Shown: one piece after another, positions 26,775-34,691 of the stretch
How positions within the stretch are numbered: position 1 is the first letter of the stretch
Layout of the letters: each line of letters opens with the position of its first letter
Assembly (NCBI RefSeq): GCF_009707385.1
Contig: NZ_CP046115.1
Span: 682,001 to 746,000 of the forward strand
Direction of reading: 5' to 3'
DNA length: 64,000 bases
Origin: Klebsiella oxytoca
GTDB lineage: Bacteria > Pseudomonadota > Gammaproteobacteria > Enterobacterales > Enterobacteriaceae
Notes under the pieces: model-generated
Databases searched by the model: none
What the model saw: only the letters and a program-made list of their open reading frames with translations
Told to the model about the DNA's origin: nothing
Position numbers and translations under genes: made by a program

Positions 26775-27345
26775 CCCGCTAAGCGTAAGCGCGGATGGTG
26801 GATTTCCCCGGAGGCGGCGCTTGACGCGCCTCGTCCGGGCTACCAGACCGCGCGAAGCTGTAGCCCCGGTAAGCGTGAGCGTGACCGGGGATTTCCCCCG
26901 GAGGCGGTGCCTGACGCGCCTTGTCCGGGCTACCAGACCGCGCAAAGCCGTAGCTCCGGTAAGCGTCAGCGCGACCGGGGATTTTCCCCGGAGGCGGCAC
27001 CTGGCGCACCTTGTCCGGGCTACCAGACTGCGCAGAGCTGTAGCCCCGGGAGCGTAAGCGCGGATGGTGGATTTCCCCGGAGGCGGCGCTTGACGCGCCT
27101 TGTCCGGGCTACCAGACTGCGCAGAGCTGTAGCCCCGGGAGCGTGAGTGCGGATGGTGGATTTCCCCGGAGGCGGCACCTGGCACGCCTTGTCTGGGCTA
27201 CCAGACTGCGCAGAGCTGTAGCCCCGGTAAGCGTCAGCGCGGATGGTGGATTTCCCCGGATGCGGCGCCTGACGCGCCTTGTCCGGGCTACCAGACCGCG
27301 CAAAGCCGTAGCCCCGGTAAGCGCTAGCGCGACCGGGGATGATAC
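26775..27345. repeat. BIME/REP array, six units of about 90 bp
   Basis: Units centred on ccccggaggcggcgc...gtccgggctaccaga...tagccccggtaagcgt repeat with cores at 26811, 26901, 26991, 27080, 27169 and 27259 (spacing 89-90). Linker ends alternate between gaccggggat and gcggatggtggat, so two unit subtypes are mixed. The array occupies most of the gap between yjiS and the marR gene. Open frames within it are repeat artefacts. Confidence 0.9.
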
Positions 27346-27391
27346 ATTCATATAATTTATCAATTCATGCTTATCCACTTTTCGTTTCTTG

Positions 27392-27411
27392 ATACTTACC
27401 ATGATAAGTAT
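27392..27411. promoter_or_regulatory. MarR operator palindrome
   Basis: Perfect inverted repeat ATACTTA-CCATGA-TAAGTAT lies 33 bases before the marR start, the size and position typical for an autoregulating MarR dimer. Confidence 0.65.
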
Positions 27412-27443
27412 TATTTTCCCCACAGCTAAGTGAGGAAAATGAT

Positions 27444-27908
27444 ATGACCGAAGACGACCTGTTTGCCCGCCGCCCGATGGGCATGCGCATGGCGATGGTG
27501 GTGCGCCAGTGGCGCGCGATTATTGATTCTGCCATTACCGACACCGGCCTGACCCAGTCAAGCTGGACGGTGCTGATGCAGCTGCATCAGCTGGGAGATA
27601 ACGTCTCGGTCAGCGAGCTGGCGGAGGTGCAGGGCATTGAACTGCCGCCGCTGATGCGCACCCTTACGCAGCTGGAAAAGCAGGGTTATCTGCTGCGTTC
27701 TACATCGCCATATGACAAACGCATACGCCTGCTGACGTTGACGGCGGAAGGGCGTTCGAGGCTGGAAGAGCTGAACCGCGTGATTGAGAGCTATCAACAG
27801 AGCGTCACTGAAACCATCCCTGAAGCGCAGCTCGCCGCCTTTAGCGCCACGTTAAATCAAATCGCCTGCAACTTGCGGATAATCCGCGAAGAAGATAATA
27901 AGATCTAA
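27444..27908 (+). CDS. MarR family repressor of an efflux pair
   Basis: Winged-helix dimer, 154 residues, with the SlyA/MarR core (LTQSSWTVLMQLHQLGDNVSVSELAEVQGIELPPLMRTLTQLEKQGYL, wing DKRIRLLTLTAEG). GAGGAAAATGAT precedes the start at 27444. It is followed six bases later by HlyD and DUF2955 genes, so all three form one operon, and an inverted repeat upstream suggests autorepression. The ligand is probably an aromatic or phenolic compound exported by the pump (inference). Confidence 0.9.
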   Translation: MTEDDLFARRPMGMRMAMVVRQWRAIIDSAITDTGLTQSSWTVLMQLHQLGDNVSVSELAEVQGIELPPLMRTLTQLEKQGYLLRSTSPYDKRIRLLTLTAEGRSRLEELNRVIESYQQSVTETIPEAQLAAFSATLNQIACNLRIIREEDNKI

Positions 27909-27914
27909 AAAACT

Positions 27915-28982
27915 ATGATGACCCCTGAACAGAAATTTGCCCGCTGGGTAAGGGTGAGTATTGCCGCCTTCCTTGCCATATTCGCCTGGTTTATCGTTGC
28001 CGATATCTGGATCCCGCTCACGCCGGACTCCACCGTGATGCGCGTGGTCACGCCGGTCTCGTCGCGCGTCTCCGGCTACGTCTCCCATGTCTACGTGCAC
28101 AACAACAGCCAGGTGAAAAAGGGTGACCTGCTGTATGAGCTCGATCCCACGCCATTCATTAATAAAGTTGAAGCGGCGCAAATCGCCCTTGAACAGGCGA
28201 AGCTGAGCAACCAGCAGCTGGACGCGCAGATCGCCTCTGCCCGCGCCAACCTGCGCACCGCCCAGTACACCGCGCGCAACGATAAGGTGACCTTCGATCG
28301 CTACCAGCGCCTGAGCACCATGCAAAACGTCTCTCAGTCGGATCTGGATAAAGTGCGTACCACCTGGCAGACCAGCGAGCAGTCGGTCAGCGCGCTCAAC
28401 GCCAGTATCCAGAATCTGCTGATCCAGCGCGGCGAGCGCGACGATGGGCGCAACGTCACGCTGCAAAAATACCGCAACGCGCTGGAGGAAGCGCAGCTTA
28501 ATCTCGGCTGGACGAAGGTCCGCGCGGAGACTGACGGCATGGTAAGTAACCTGCAGCTTAACCCCGGACTGTACGCTACCGCCGCCACACCGCTGCTGGC
28601 GCTGGTCAGCAACCAGACCGATATTGTCGCCGACTTCCGCGAGAAGAGCCTGCGCCACACCGGCGTCAATACCGATGCCGCGGTGGTGTTTGATGCGCTG
28701 CCGGGCAAAGTATATCGGGCGCACGTCACCAGCAGCGATGCCGGTATTCTTGCCGGACAGGAAGAAGTTAACGGCCAGCTGTCGCAGCCGGAACAGTCCA
28801 CCCGCTGGGTGCGCGACGCGCAGCGCATGCGTATTCACGTCGCCCTGGACGAGCCGCTGGATAAGCCGCTGCCGACCGGCGCGCGCGCCACGGTGCAGCT
28901 CTACAATAGCGATGGCCCGTTCGCCCGCACCTTCGCCGGGGCGCAGATTCATCTGGTGAGCTTCCTGCACTATGTCTATTAA
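27915..28982 (+). CDS. HlyD/EmrA family membrane fusion protein
   Basis: Periplasmic adaptor anchored by one N-terminal helix (VSIAAFLAIFAWFIVADIWIPL). The 355 residues contain the lipoyl motif halves (VTPVSSRVSGYVSHVYVHNNSQVKKGDLLYELD; AETDGMVSNLQLNPG) and a coiled-coil hairpin between (about 85-190). The pattern is that of AaeA/YibH-type adaptors. Overlap of 11 bases with the next gene indicates translational coupling. Together they form a two-component efflux system under the MarR gene. Confidence 0.9.
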   Translation: MMTPEQKFARWVRVSIAAFLAIFAWFIVADIWIPLTPDSTVMRVVTPVSSRVSGYVSHVYVHNNSQVKKGDLLYELDPTPFINKVEAAQIALEQAKLSNQQLDAQIASARANLRTAQYTARNDKVTFDRYQRLSTMQNVSQSDLDKVRTTWQTSEQSVSALNASIQNLLIQRGERDDGRNVTLQKYRNALEEAQLNLGWTKVRAETDGMVSNLQLNPGLYATAATPLLALVSNQTDIVADFREKSLRHTGVNTDAAVVFDALPGKVYRAHVTSSDAGILAGQEEVNGQLSQPEQSTRWVRDAQRMRIHVALDEPLDKPLPTGARATVQLYNSDGPFARTFAGAQIHLVSFLHYVY

Positions 28983-30036
28983 TACCCTGGCTCGGGTCTT
29001 CACCCCGCACGGCAACATCGTCTACACGGCGAACGATTTTCGTCAGACGCTGCGTATCGCCGTGGCCGGCACTATCGCACTGAGCATTTCAACCTTCTAC
29101 GACGTACAGTACGGCGTTTTCTTCGTGGTATATCCGCTGATGCTGCTGTCGCTGGTGCCGGTATTTAACCGCCATGTGGCGCGGCAGTTTGTGTTCAGCG
29201 CGGCGGTAAACTGCGTCGAAATGGTATTGATCGTCGGCTATCTTTCACAGTGGCCGGTCATTATGACGCTGGTGGTGTTTGGTCTGTACGTGATGCGCTT
29301 TCGCTTTATGAGCCAGGGGCCGTTGTTTCTGCTGGGTTCGATGGGCGTGGTATGTCAAAGCACGATGCTCAACTTTATGAGCTATCCCACCAGCAACTGG
29401 CACACGCTGATGTTCTCCAATATGGAGGCCTGCGTGATGGCGGTGGCGCTGAGCGCGCTGCTCAACTACTTCATCCCGGATGTCGAACCGCGCAAGCCGC
29501 CGCCGCGCATTGAAAAAGATGCCGCCCGTATTCGCCACGAATATCTGCTTTCCGGCAGCGTGGCGACGATGATCTTTGTGATCTTCCAGGTCTGCGATCT
29601 GAGCGACTCGCTGTCGGCGCTGATGGCGGGCATTTTAATCCTGTTCCCGATGCACTATCGCGGCGCGGTGCTCAGTTCGATCTGGCGCGTGGTGGGGGTG
29701 GTGCTGGCCTGCCTTTATATTCTGGTGGTGCAGCTGATTATCTACGACTTCAGCAACCATATGCTGCTGATGATGCAGCTGATTGGCCTCGGCCTGGCGT
29801 TTAGCGCTCGCCTGCACGTGATGGAGAAAGTGGGCGCCGGCGTTGGTTTCGCCAGCATCACCACCATCGGCATCATGTTCGGCCAGAACCTGCATCCGGA
29901 TCAGGACCTGGTGTTCAGCGATCTGTACCGCATTACCTCGGTGACCGTGGCGCTGATCGTCACGCTGACCATGGTCTTCCTGGTGCATCGGCTGCTGAAC
30001 TGCTTTGCGCCAACCCGGTTTGTGGTGACCGAATAA
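28972..30036 (+). CDS. DUF2955 / FUSC-type inner-membrane efflux protein
   Basis: The 354-residue protein has about ten hydrophobic helices in two halves separated by a cytoplasmic stretch (PDVEPRKPPPRIEKDAARIRHEYLL). The organisation resembles AaeB-type aromatic acid exporters but each half is short, as in DUF2955 proteins. It is the transport component partnered with the HlyD protein. Substrate unknown; hydroxylated aromatic acids are a guess based on AaeAB and on the aromatic catabolism elsewhere in the window. Confidence 0.82.
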   Translation: MSINTLARVFTPHGNIVYTANDFRQTLRIAVAGTIALSISTFYDVQYGVFFVVYPLMLLSLVPVFNRHVARQFVFSAAVNCVEMVLIVGYLSQWPVIMTLVVFGLYVMRFRFMSQGPLFLLGSMGVVCQSTMLNFMSYPTSNWHTLMFSNMEACVMAVALSALLNYFIPDVEPRKPPPRIEKDAARIRHEYLLSGSVATMIFVIFQVCDLSDSLSALMAGILILFPMHYRGAVLSSIWRVVGVVLACLYILVVQLIIYDFSNHMLLMMQLIGLGLAFSARLHVMEKVGAGVGFASITTIGIMFGQNLHPDQDLVFSDLYRITSVTVALIVTLTMVFLVHRLLNCFAPTRFVVTE

Positions 30037-30038
30037 GC

Positions 30039-30953
30039 TCAGGCCGCCAGCGCCCGCTGCGCGTCGCGAAAAGCGTTGTGCAGCAGCCGCCACATATGAT
30101 GCGCCGCCGGAGAAAAACGACGGTCGGAGTTGCGTAACAGATGGCACTGGGCGCTGCTGGAGATAGGATGATCGATAGGAACCGCCCGCAGAATGCCGTG
30201 GGCGATCGCTTCCCGGGCGGCGTATGCGGTCATAAAAGAGATCCCCAATCCTGCCTGGCTCAGGCTCATGGCGGTCGAAAAGAGGTTGCAGCGATAGGCC
30301 GGGTGAAATTGCCGTCCTGCGGTTTTGAACATAGCGTTCATATGGCGCTGCAGGCCATAGCTTTCAGTGAGCGCGATCAGGCGGTATTGCGTGAGTTCAT
30401 CGATAGTGACGGCGGGCCGGGTAGCAATAGGGTGATGCGGAGAGACCACCGCGCAGATGGGACCCCACTGGAAGCTGTGGCGTTTAAGCTCCGGGTTGCC
30501 GATGGGGCCGAAAGCGACCGCCATATCCGCTTCGCCGTTGGCGATGTCGTTGAGCATCTCCTGCATGCTGCCGACAATAATATCCACGAACACGTTTGGC
30601 CAGGATTGAGAAAATGTACTCATCACCGATTCAATAAAGGTGGTGACCAGCCCGCCGCCAATCCTCACCGAGATGGTCCCGCCGCGCATGTGGCGTAAAT
30701 CTTTCAGATGGCTTTCCAGTTTTTCCCGCCGCTGGCGGCTTTCGTAGTAATCCTCTGCCAGCAGGCGCCCTGCTTCAGTAAGCACCACGTTTCTTCCCTG
30801 CCTTTCAAGCAGAGGCAGCTCCAGCGCCCGTTCCAGCTGTGCTATCTGGCGGCTGATAGCTGACGGATTGATCCCCAGAATATCGGCGGCCCGGCGAATG
30901 CCTCCCTGAATCCCGACTTCATACAGATAGCTCATAGGCCTCTCATGCAACAT
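30039..30953 (-). CDS. LysR family regulator, probable regulator of yjiH-yjiG-peptidase genes
   Basis: 304 residues; N-terminal winged helix IRRAADILGINPSAISRQIAQLERALELPLLER, then an effector domain (VDIIVGSMQEMLNDIANGEADMAVAFG). It is divergent from yjiH with a 355-base gap and convergent with the DUF2955 gene, two bases away. A 21-base perfect palindrome lies 15 bases before its start. By LysR convention it should control the divergent transporter/peptidase genes. Confidence 0.88.
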   Translation of the reverse strand: MLHERPMSYLYEVGIQGGIRRAADILGINPSAISRQIAQLERALELPLLERQGRNVVLTEAGRLLAEDYYESRQRREKLESHLKDLRHMRGGTISVRIGGGLVTTFIESVMSTFSQSWPNVFVDIIVGSMQEMLNDIANGEADMAVAFGPIGNPELKRHSFQWGPICAVVSPHHPIATRPAVTIDELTQYRLIALTESYGLQRHMNAMFKTAGRQFHPAYRCNLFSTAMSLSQAGLGISFMTAYAAREAIAHGILRAVPIDHPISSSAQCHLLRNSDRRFSPAAHHMWRLLHNAFRDAQRALAA

Positions 30954-30967
30954 CGTTTTTCACTCCT

Positions 30968-30988
30968 TTGTTGACCTGTGGTCAACAA
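30968..30988. promoter_or_regulatory. 21-bp perfect palindrome TTGTTGACC-TGT-GGTCAACAA
   Basis: Nine-base arms around a three-base centre, 15 bases upstream of the LysR gene. The form resembles GntR-family (FCD) operators more than the LysR T-N11-A box, but no GntR gene is adjacent. The remaining 320 bases to yjiH (30989-31308) show no other feature I can support. Confidence 0.55.
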
Positions 30989-31308
30989 TAACACCCTTTC
31001 ACAGGTATTTATCATCCCGACGAGTTATAGATAATCGTAATTCGGACAAAAACTGGAATAGGGGATAATTTTCATCGGGCATTTTCGGCACGCTATTAAG
31101 GCCGAAAGACTCAGACAGTCAAAGAATAAGAATTTGTGATGATGCTGATAAAGTGAATACGGGAGAGGTATACCAATGAGCCTGCGGGTAAGAATTATTT
31201 CTCGGAAAAAGCTTATCAGTAAAAAATAATAAGATCGAATAACAATAAATTGACAAAATCTCAAATTGCAAACAATCGCACTAACATTTCATGATGTGAG
31301 GACAGGGT

Positions 31309-31992
31309 ATGAGTGAAAATAAAACGTTGGAATGTTCCTCCGACGAAACGGCAAATGAGTGGAAAGTCGGGCCCGGGGCCTGGATTTCACTGGTCATCGT
31401 ATTATTAGTTTTCTCCGGGTTACTGTTTAAGGTGGAAGGCATGGCCTGGCTGGGGGCGTTTGACTTCACCACGCTCGGCGGCGCCTTCGGCACCATGAAA
31501 ACGCCGGAAACCAACACCTTTATTGGCAGCGGCGGCATCAGCGCCAAGGCTGGTTTCCTGTTTGCTCTGTCGCTGGTGCCAACGGTGATGCTGGCGCTGG
31601 GCCTGCTGGAAATCTTCACCCACTATGGCGCGATTCGCGCGGCGCATAAGCTGCTGACGCCGCTGTTACGGCCGCTGCTTGGGATCCCGGGCTATACCGG
31701 CCTGGCGTTAATTACTGATTTACAGAGTACCGATGCCGGTGCGGCGCTGACGAAAGAGCTGTATGACAGCAACAGAATAAACCGTAAGGACCTGGTCATT
31801 ATGGGGGCATGGCAATATTCTGGCGCCGGTCTGATTAATAACTATTTCTCGATTGGTTCGGCGCTTTTCGCTTCGCTGACTATTCCTATTATTATCCCGC
31901 TGCTTTTAATGTTTGCGCTGAAATTTGTCGGTGCGGCAATCACGCGTCTGGTTCTCAATACTGCTTATAAAGGAGATTTTGAAAATGAATAA
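31309..31992 (+). CDS. yjiH: YjiH family nucleoside-recognition-domain membrane protein
   Basis: Inner-membrane protein, 227 residues, about six hydrophobic helices, gate/nucleoside-recognition domain (SpoIIIM/SpmA-like). KAGFLFALSLVPTVMLALGLLEIF and TDLQSTDAGAALTKELYDSNRI are conserved family stretches. The stop overlaps the yjiG start (ATGAATAA region), and a peptidase gene follows. In E. coli yjiH-yjiG accompany iadA; the pair is thought to transport a substrate of the adjoining hydrolase, here perhaps an N-acyl amino acid or dipeptide (inference). Confidence 0.88.
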   Translation: MSENKTLECSSDETANEWKVGPGAWISLVIVLLVFSGLLFKVEGMAWLGAFDFTTLGGAFGTMKTPETNTFIGSGGISAKAGFLFALSLVPTVMLALGLLEIFTHYGAIRAAHKLLTPLLRPLLGIPGYTGLALITDLQSTDAGAALTKELYDSNRINRKDLVIMGAWQYSGAGLINNYFSIGSALFASLTIPIIIPLLLMFALKFVGAAITRLVLNTAYKGDFENE

Positions 31993-32452
31993 TTCGGCAA
32001 AAGTCTCTAGTAACCCGTTCGATATTTTTGTTATTGGTGCACGTAAAGGATTTAATATTGCCATCAACAACCTGATGCCGAATGTATTAATGGCCTACGT
32101 GATCGCCGAAATGCTTAATTTACTCGGCGTCATGCAGATTATCGGACACGTTTGTGCGCCGCTGATGGGGCTTTTTGGTCTGCCGGGTGAAGCGATTACC
32201 GTATTGCTGACCTCCTGGCTTTCCGCTTCTGCGGGAACCGGCGTGGCGGTGAGCCTGTTGAGCAAAGGTACGCTCAACGTGGCGGATATCACTATTCTTA
32301 TCCCGGCGATTTTCCTGATGGGTTCGCAGCTTCAGTATATGGGGCGGCTGCTCGGCGTGGCGGATGTCCCGAAAAAATATTGGCCGCTGCTGATGGCGGT
32401 GAGCATTATCAATGCCGTCATCGCCATGCTAATCATGCGCGTGATTGCTTAA
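31985..32452 (+). CDS. yjiG: YjiG family nucleoside-recognition-domain membrane protein
   Basis: Inner-membrane partner of YjiH, 155 residues from ATG 31985, which overlaps the yjiH stop by eight bases and follows AAAGGAG. PNVLMAYVIAEMLNLLGVMQIIGHVCAPLMGLFGLPGEA and IFLMGSQLQYMGRLLG match E. coli YjiG (153 aa). The two proteins likely form one transporter. It is followed 20 bases later by the M20 peptidase gene. Confidence 0.88.
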   Translation: MNNSAKVSSNPFDIFVIGARKGFNIAINNLMPNVLMAYVIAEMLNLLGVMQIIGHVCAPLMGLFGLPGEAITVLLTSWLSASAGTGVAVSLLSKGTLNVADITILIPAIFLMGSQLQYMGRLLGVADVPKKYWPLLMAVSIINAVIAMLIMRVIA

Positions 32453-32472
32453 GAAAAGGCAAGGAGTAAGAC

Positions 32473-33576
32473 GTGTCGCGAACTTTAGAGCATTTCAATT
32501 ATCTGCATCAAATCCCTGAACTGGGCTTTGAGGAGTACAAAACGTCGGCATATATAGGCGATGCATTAGAAGCCGCGGGGTTTCAGGTGCAGCGCAACGT
32601 CGGCGGCACCACCGGCATTGTGGCGCTGCTGGATAGCGGCAGGCCGGGGCCGGTCGTGGCGCTGCGGGCAGATATGGATGCGCTGGGCCATATTATCGAT
32701 GGTCGTTTAGAAGCTCGCCATACCTGCGGCCATGACGGTCACTCTTCGGTGGTGTTGACCGCCGCGGAAGAGATCCTCGCCGAAGGGCTGGTAAAGCGCG
32801 GGAAGCTGAAAATACTCTTTCAGCCCGCCGAGGAGCTGGGCACGGGAGCGATAGCGCTGACTGAAGCGGGCGTACTGGACGACGTGGATATGCTGTTCGG
32901 TTTCCATCTCAGGCCGCTGGAAGAGTGTCCGAAAGGGAAAGCGGTACCGGCAATGTACTACTCCGCCTCCGCGACGGTGATGGTTGATTTCCACGGCAAA
33001 GCCGCCCACGCCGCGCGCCCTCATCTGGGCATTAACGCGCTGGACGCTGCCTCGCACGCGGTACAGGCGGTGAACGGGATTCATCTGGCGCCTTCGCTGA
33101 CCTGGAGCGCAAAAGCGACGCGCTTTCTTTGCGATGCGGGGGTCACCAACTCGGTGCCGGCGAAAGCGCACGTGTGTTGGGATCTGCGCAGCGCGGAAAA
33201 CGACGGCATGGCGATGCTGAAAGAGCGCGTGGTGCGGGCGATAGAGAGCAGCGCGGTGGCTTACGGCGCCACCGTTAATATCCAGATCGTCAAAGAGATG
33301 CCCGCCGCTATTATTGATGAACAGGCTACGGCCATCGTCAGCCAGGCGATTCGCGAGGTCTTTGGCGATGCCGGATTAACCGACGCGAAAAGCACGCCGG
33401 GCAGTGAAGACTTTTTCCACTACCTGCGCCTGCGTCCAGAGGTTAAAGGTGGATTCTGGGGGCTGGGCTGCGACCTGCTGCCGGGGCTGCACCATCCGGA
33501 GATGCATTTCGACCGCGCCGCGCTGGCGGATGGCGTGCGGGTGTTTAAATCCTGCGTGCGCCAGCTGCTGGGGTGA
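32473..33576 (+). CDS. M20D family amidohydrolase/peptidase (N-acyl-amino-acid hydrolase type)
   Basis: Cytoplasmic zinc or manganese hydrolase of 367 residues. Metal-site motifs are ALRADMDAL (about 63-71), RHTCGHDGHSS (about 80-90), QPAEELGTGA (about 119-128) and the C-terminal LHHPEMHFD. The lid/dimer domain spans about 165-275 (GKAAHAARPHLGINALDAA). Substrates in the family include N-acyl or N-carbamoyl amino acids and hippurate-like amides. It takes the place that iadA (isoaspartyl dipeptidase) holds beside yjiGH in E. coli. Confidence 0.88.
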   Translation: MSRTLEHFNYLHQIPELGFEEYKTSAYIGDALEAAGFQVQRNVGGTTGIVALLDSGRPGPVVALRADMDALGHIIDGRLEARHTCGHDGHSSVVLTAAEEILAEGLVKRGKLKILFQPAEELGTGAIALTEAGVLDDVDMLFGFHLRPLEECPKGKAVPAMYYSASATVMVDFHGKAAHAARPHLGINALDAASHAVQAVNGIHLAPSLTWSAKATRFLCDAGVTNSVPAKAHVCWDLRSAENDGMAMLKERVVRAIESSAVAYGATVNIQIVKEMPAAIIDEQATAIVSQAIREVFGDAGLTDAKSTPGSEDFFHYLRLRPEVKGGFWGLGCDLLPGLHHPEMHFDRAALADGVRVFKSCVRQLLG

Positions 33577-33589
33577 GGGGCTAAACCCG

Positions 33590-33650
33590 GATATTGCGCT
33601 CGCTTCATGCCGGGTGGCGGCTGGCGCCTTACCCGGCCTGCCAAAATATG
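33590..33650. repeat. Single REP-like element
   Basis: cttcatgccgggtggcggctggcgccttacccggcctgcc is a REP palindrome in the convergent gap between the peptidase gene and the DUF3343 gene. Confidence 0.65.
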
Positions 33651-33663
33651 ATTGGCGCTTGGG

Positions 33664-33918
33664 TTACGCCTGCTGTGGAAACTGAGCCAGCAGCTGGTAG
33701 TTATCCCCGGTGACGCGAAACAGGGCTTCCGTTGCACCGGGGATAACCCACCGTTGTTCCTCTCCCTCTTCACAGCTGAGATAAATGCACAGCCCGCAGC
33801 CGCCGCGCAGCTGGCGCGGAATGTCCTTCACCCGGAAAGTCATTCCCGCCGCCTGCAGGGCTTTGCGCATTCGCACCACGCCCACCGTTGAGTGAAACAA
33901 AAACAGATATTCCGTCAC
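33664..33918 (-). CDS. DUF3343 (putative Se/S carrier-like) small protein
   Basis: GTG 33918 overlaps the yjiL stop as GTGA, giving 84 residues (MTEYLFLFHSTVGVVRMRKAL...). The family signature is a C-terminal-half cysteine motif, here GGCGLCIYLSC (about 43-53). DUF3343 proteins occur beside selenium/sulphur-handling or 2-hydroxyacyl-CoA-dehydratase-like genes. Translational coupling with yjiL argues for one system. A sulphur delivery or cluster-assembly role is inference. Confidence 0.72.
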   Translation of the reverse strand: MTEYLFLFHSTVGVVRMRKALQAAGMTFRVKDIPRQLRGGCGLCIYLSCEEGEEQRWVIPGATEALFRVTGDNYQLLAQFPQQA

Positions 33919-34682
33919 CGGCGGCTCCTCTGACGTAGGCCAATTAGCGCGGCGCCGATCGCTCCGGCAAACTGCGCGTCGGGATGCGTCTGCACCGCCA
34001 TTCCCACGTGCCCCTCCAGCATCCGCGCGAAGGCCGCGCAGTGGCTGACGCCGCCGGTGAACAGAAGCGGCCCCTGCGCCGACAGGCGGCCAATAAAATT
34101 GGCGCTGCGTCGGGCCATGGCGTTGATGACGCCGGCGAGGATCGCCTCCGGCGGCACTCCGGCCGAACGCAGGCTGATGACCTCGGATTCGGCGAACACC
34201 GTGCACATACTGGTAATCGCATGCGGTTCAACGCCCTCGGTAATGCTATCGAGCTGCTCGACGCTGGCCCCCAGCGTGCGCGATATCACCTCCAGAAAGC
34301 GCCCGGTGCCCGCAGCGCATTTATCGTTCATCAGAAAATCGGTGAGGTTACCCTCTTCGTCCAGCTGGATAACCTTGCTGTCCTGGCCACCGATATCAAT
34401 GACCGTGCGGGTCTGCGGGGCCAGCAGGCGCGCGCCGAGTCCGTGGCAGGAGATCTCGGTGACCTGCTTATCGGCGAAATCCACCAGCTGGCGGCCATAG
34501 CCGGTTAAGGTTAAAAACGGGCGCTCGTTCAGGCCAGCGCTGAGCGTTTCCCACGCCTCAACGATGGCGTCGGCGGGGCGAAACGGCGTCGGGCTGAGAA
34601 AACGGCGCAGGATCACGCCGTCTGCGAGCAGGATGCCTTTGGTGGCGGTAGAGCCGGAATCAATCCCTACGGTAACAGTCAC
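33915..34682 (-). CDS. yjiL: BadF/BadG/HgdC-type ATPase activator
   Basis: ATP-driven one-electron donor of the 2-hydroxyacyl-CoA dehydratase activator family, 255 residues. The ASKHA phosphate motifs are visible: GIDSGSTATKGILL (N-terminus), VIDIGGQDSK (about 94-103) and GAIGAALIGL (C-terminus). The two cysteines that hold the subunit-bridging [4Fe-4S] cluster are in MNDKCAAGTGRFLE and SMCTVFAESEVI. It is followed directly by DUF3343 and preceded by yjiM. The partner is YjiM, which it would reduce. Confidence 0.92.
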   Translation of the reverse strand: MTVTVGIDSGSTATKGILLADGVILRRFLSPTPFRPADAIVEAWETLSAGLNERPFLTLTGYGRQLVDFADKQVTEISCHGLGARLLAPQTRTVIDIGGQDSKVIQLDEEGNLTDFLMNDKCAAGTGRFLEVISRTLGASVEQLDSITEGVEPHAITSMCTVFAESEVISLRSAGVPPEAILAGVINAMARRSANFIGRLSAQGPLLFTGGVSHCAAFARMLEGHVGMAVQTHPDAQFAGAIGAALIGLRQRSRR

Positions 34683-34691
34683 GCGCGCTCC

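Noticed and set aside
26743..27185. Repeat-containing ORFs over 100 codons within the 90-bp array on both strands
   Set aside because: Their length results from a 90-base period divisible by three; no start signals or conserved product.
31025..31264. 79-codon ORF on the minus strand before yjiH
   Set aside because: AT-rich intergenic region, no ribosome site or family resemblance.
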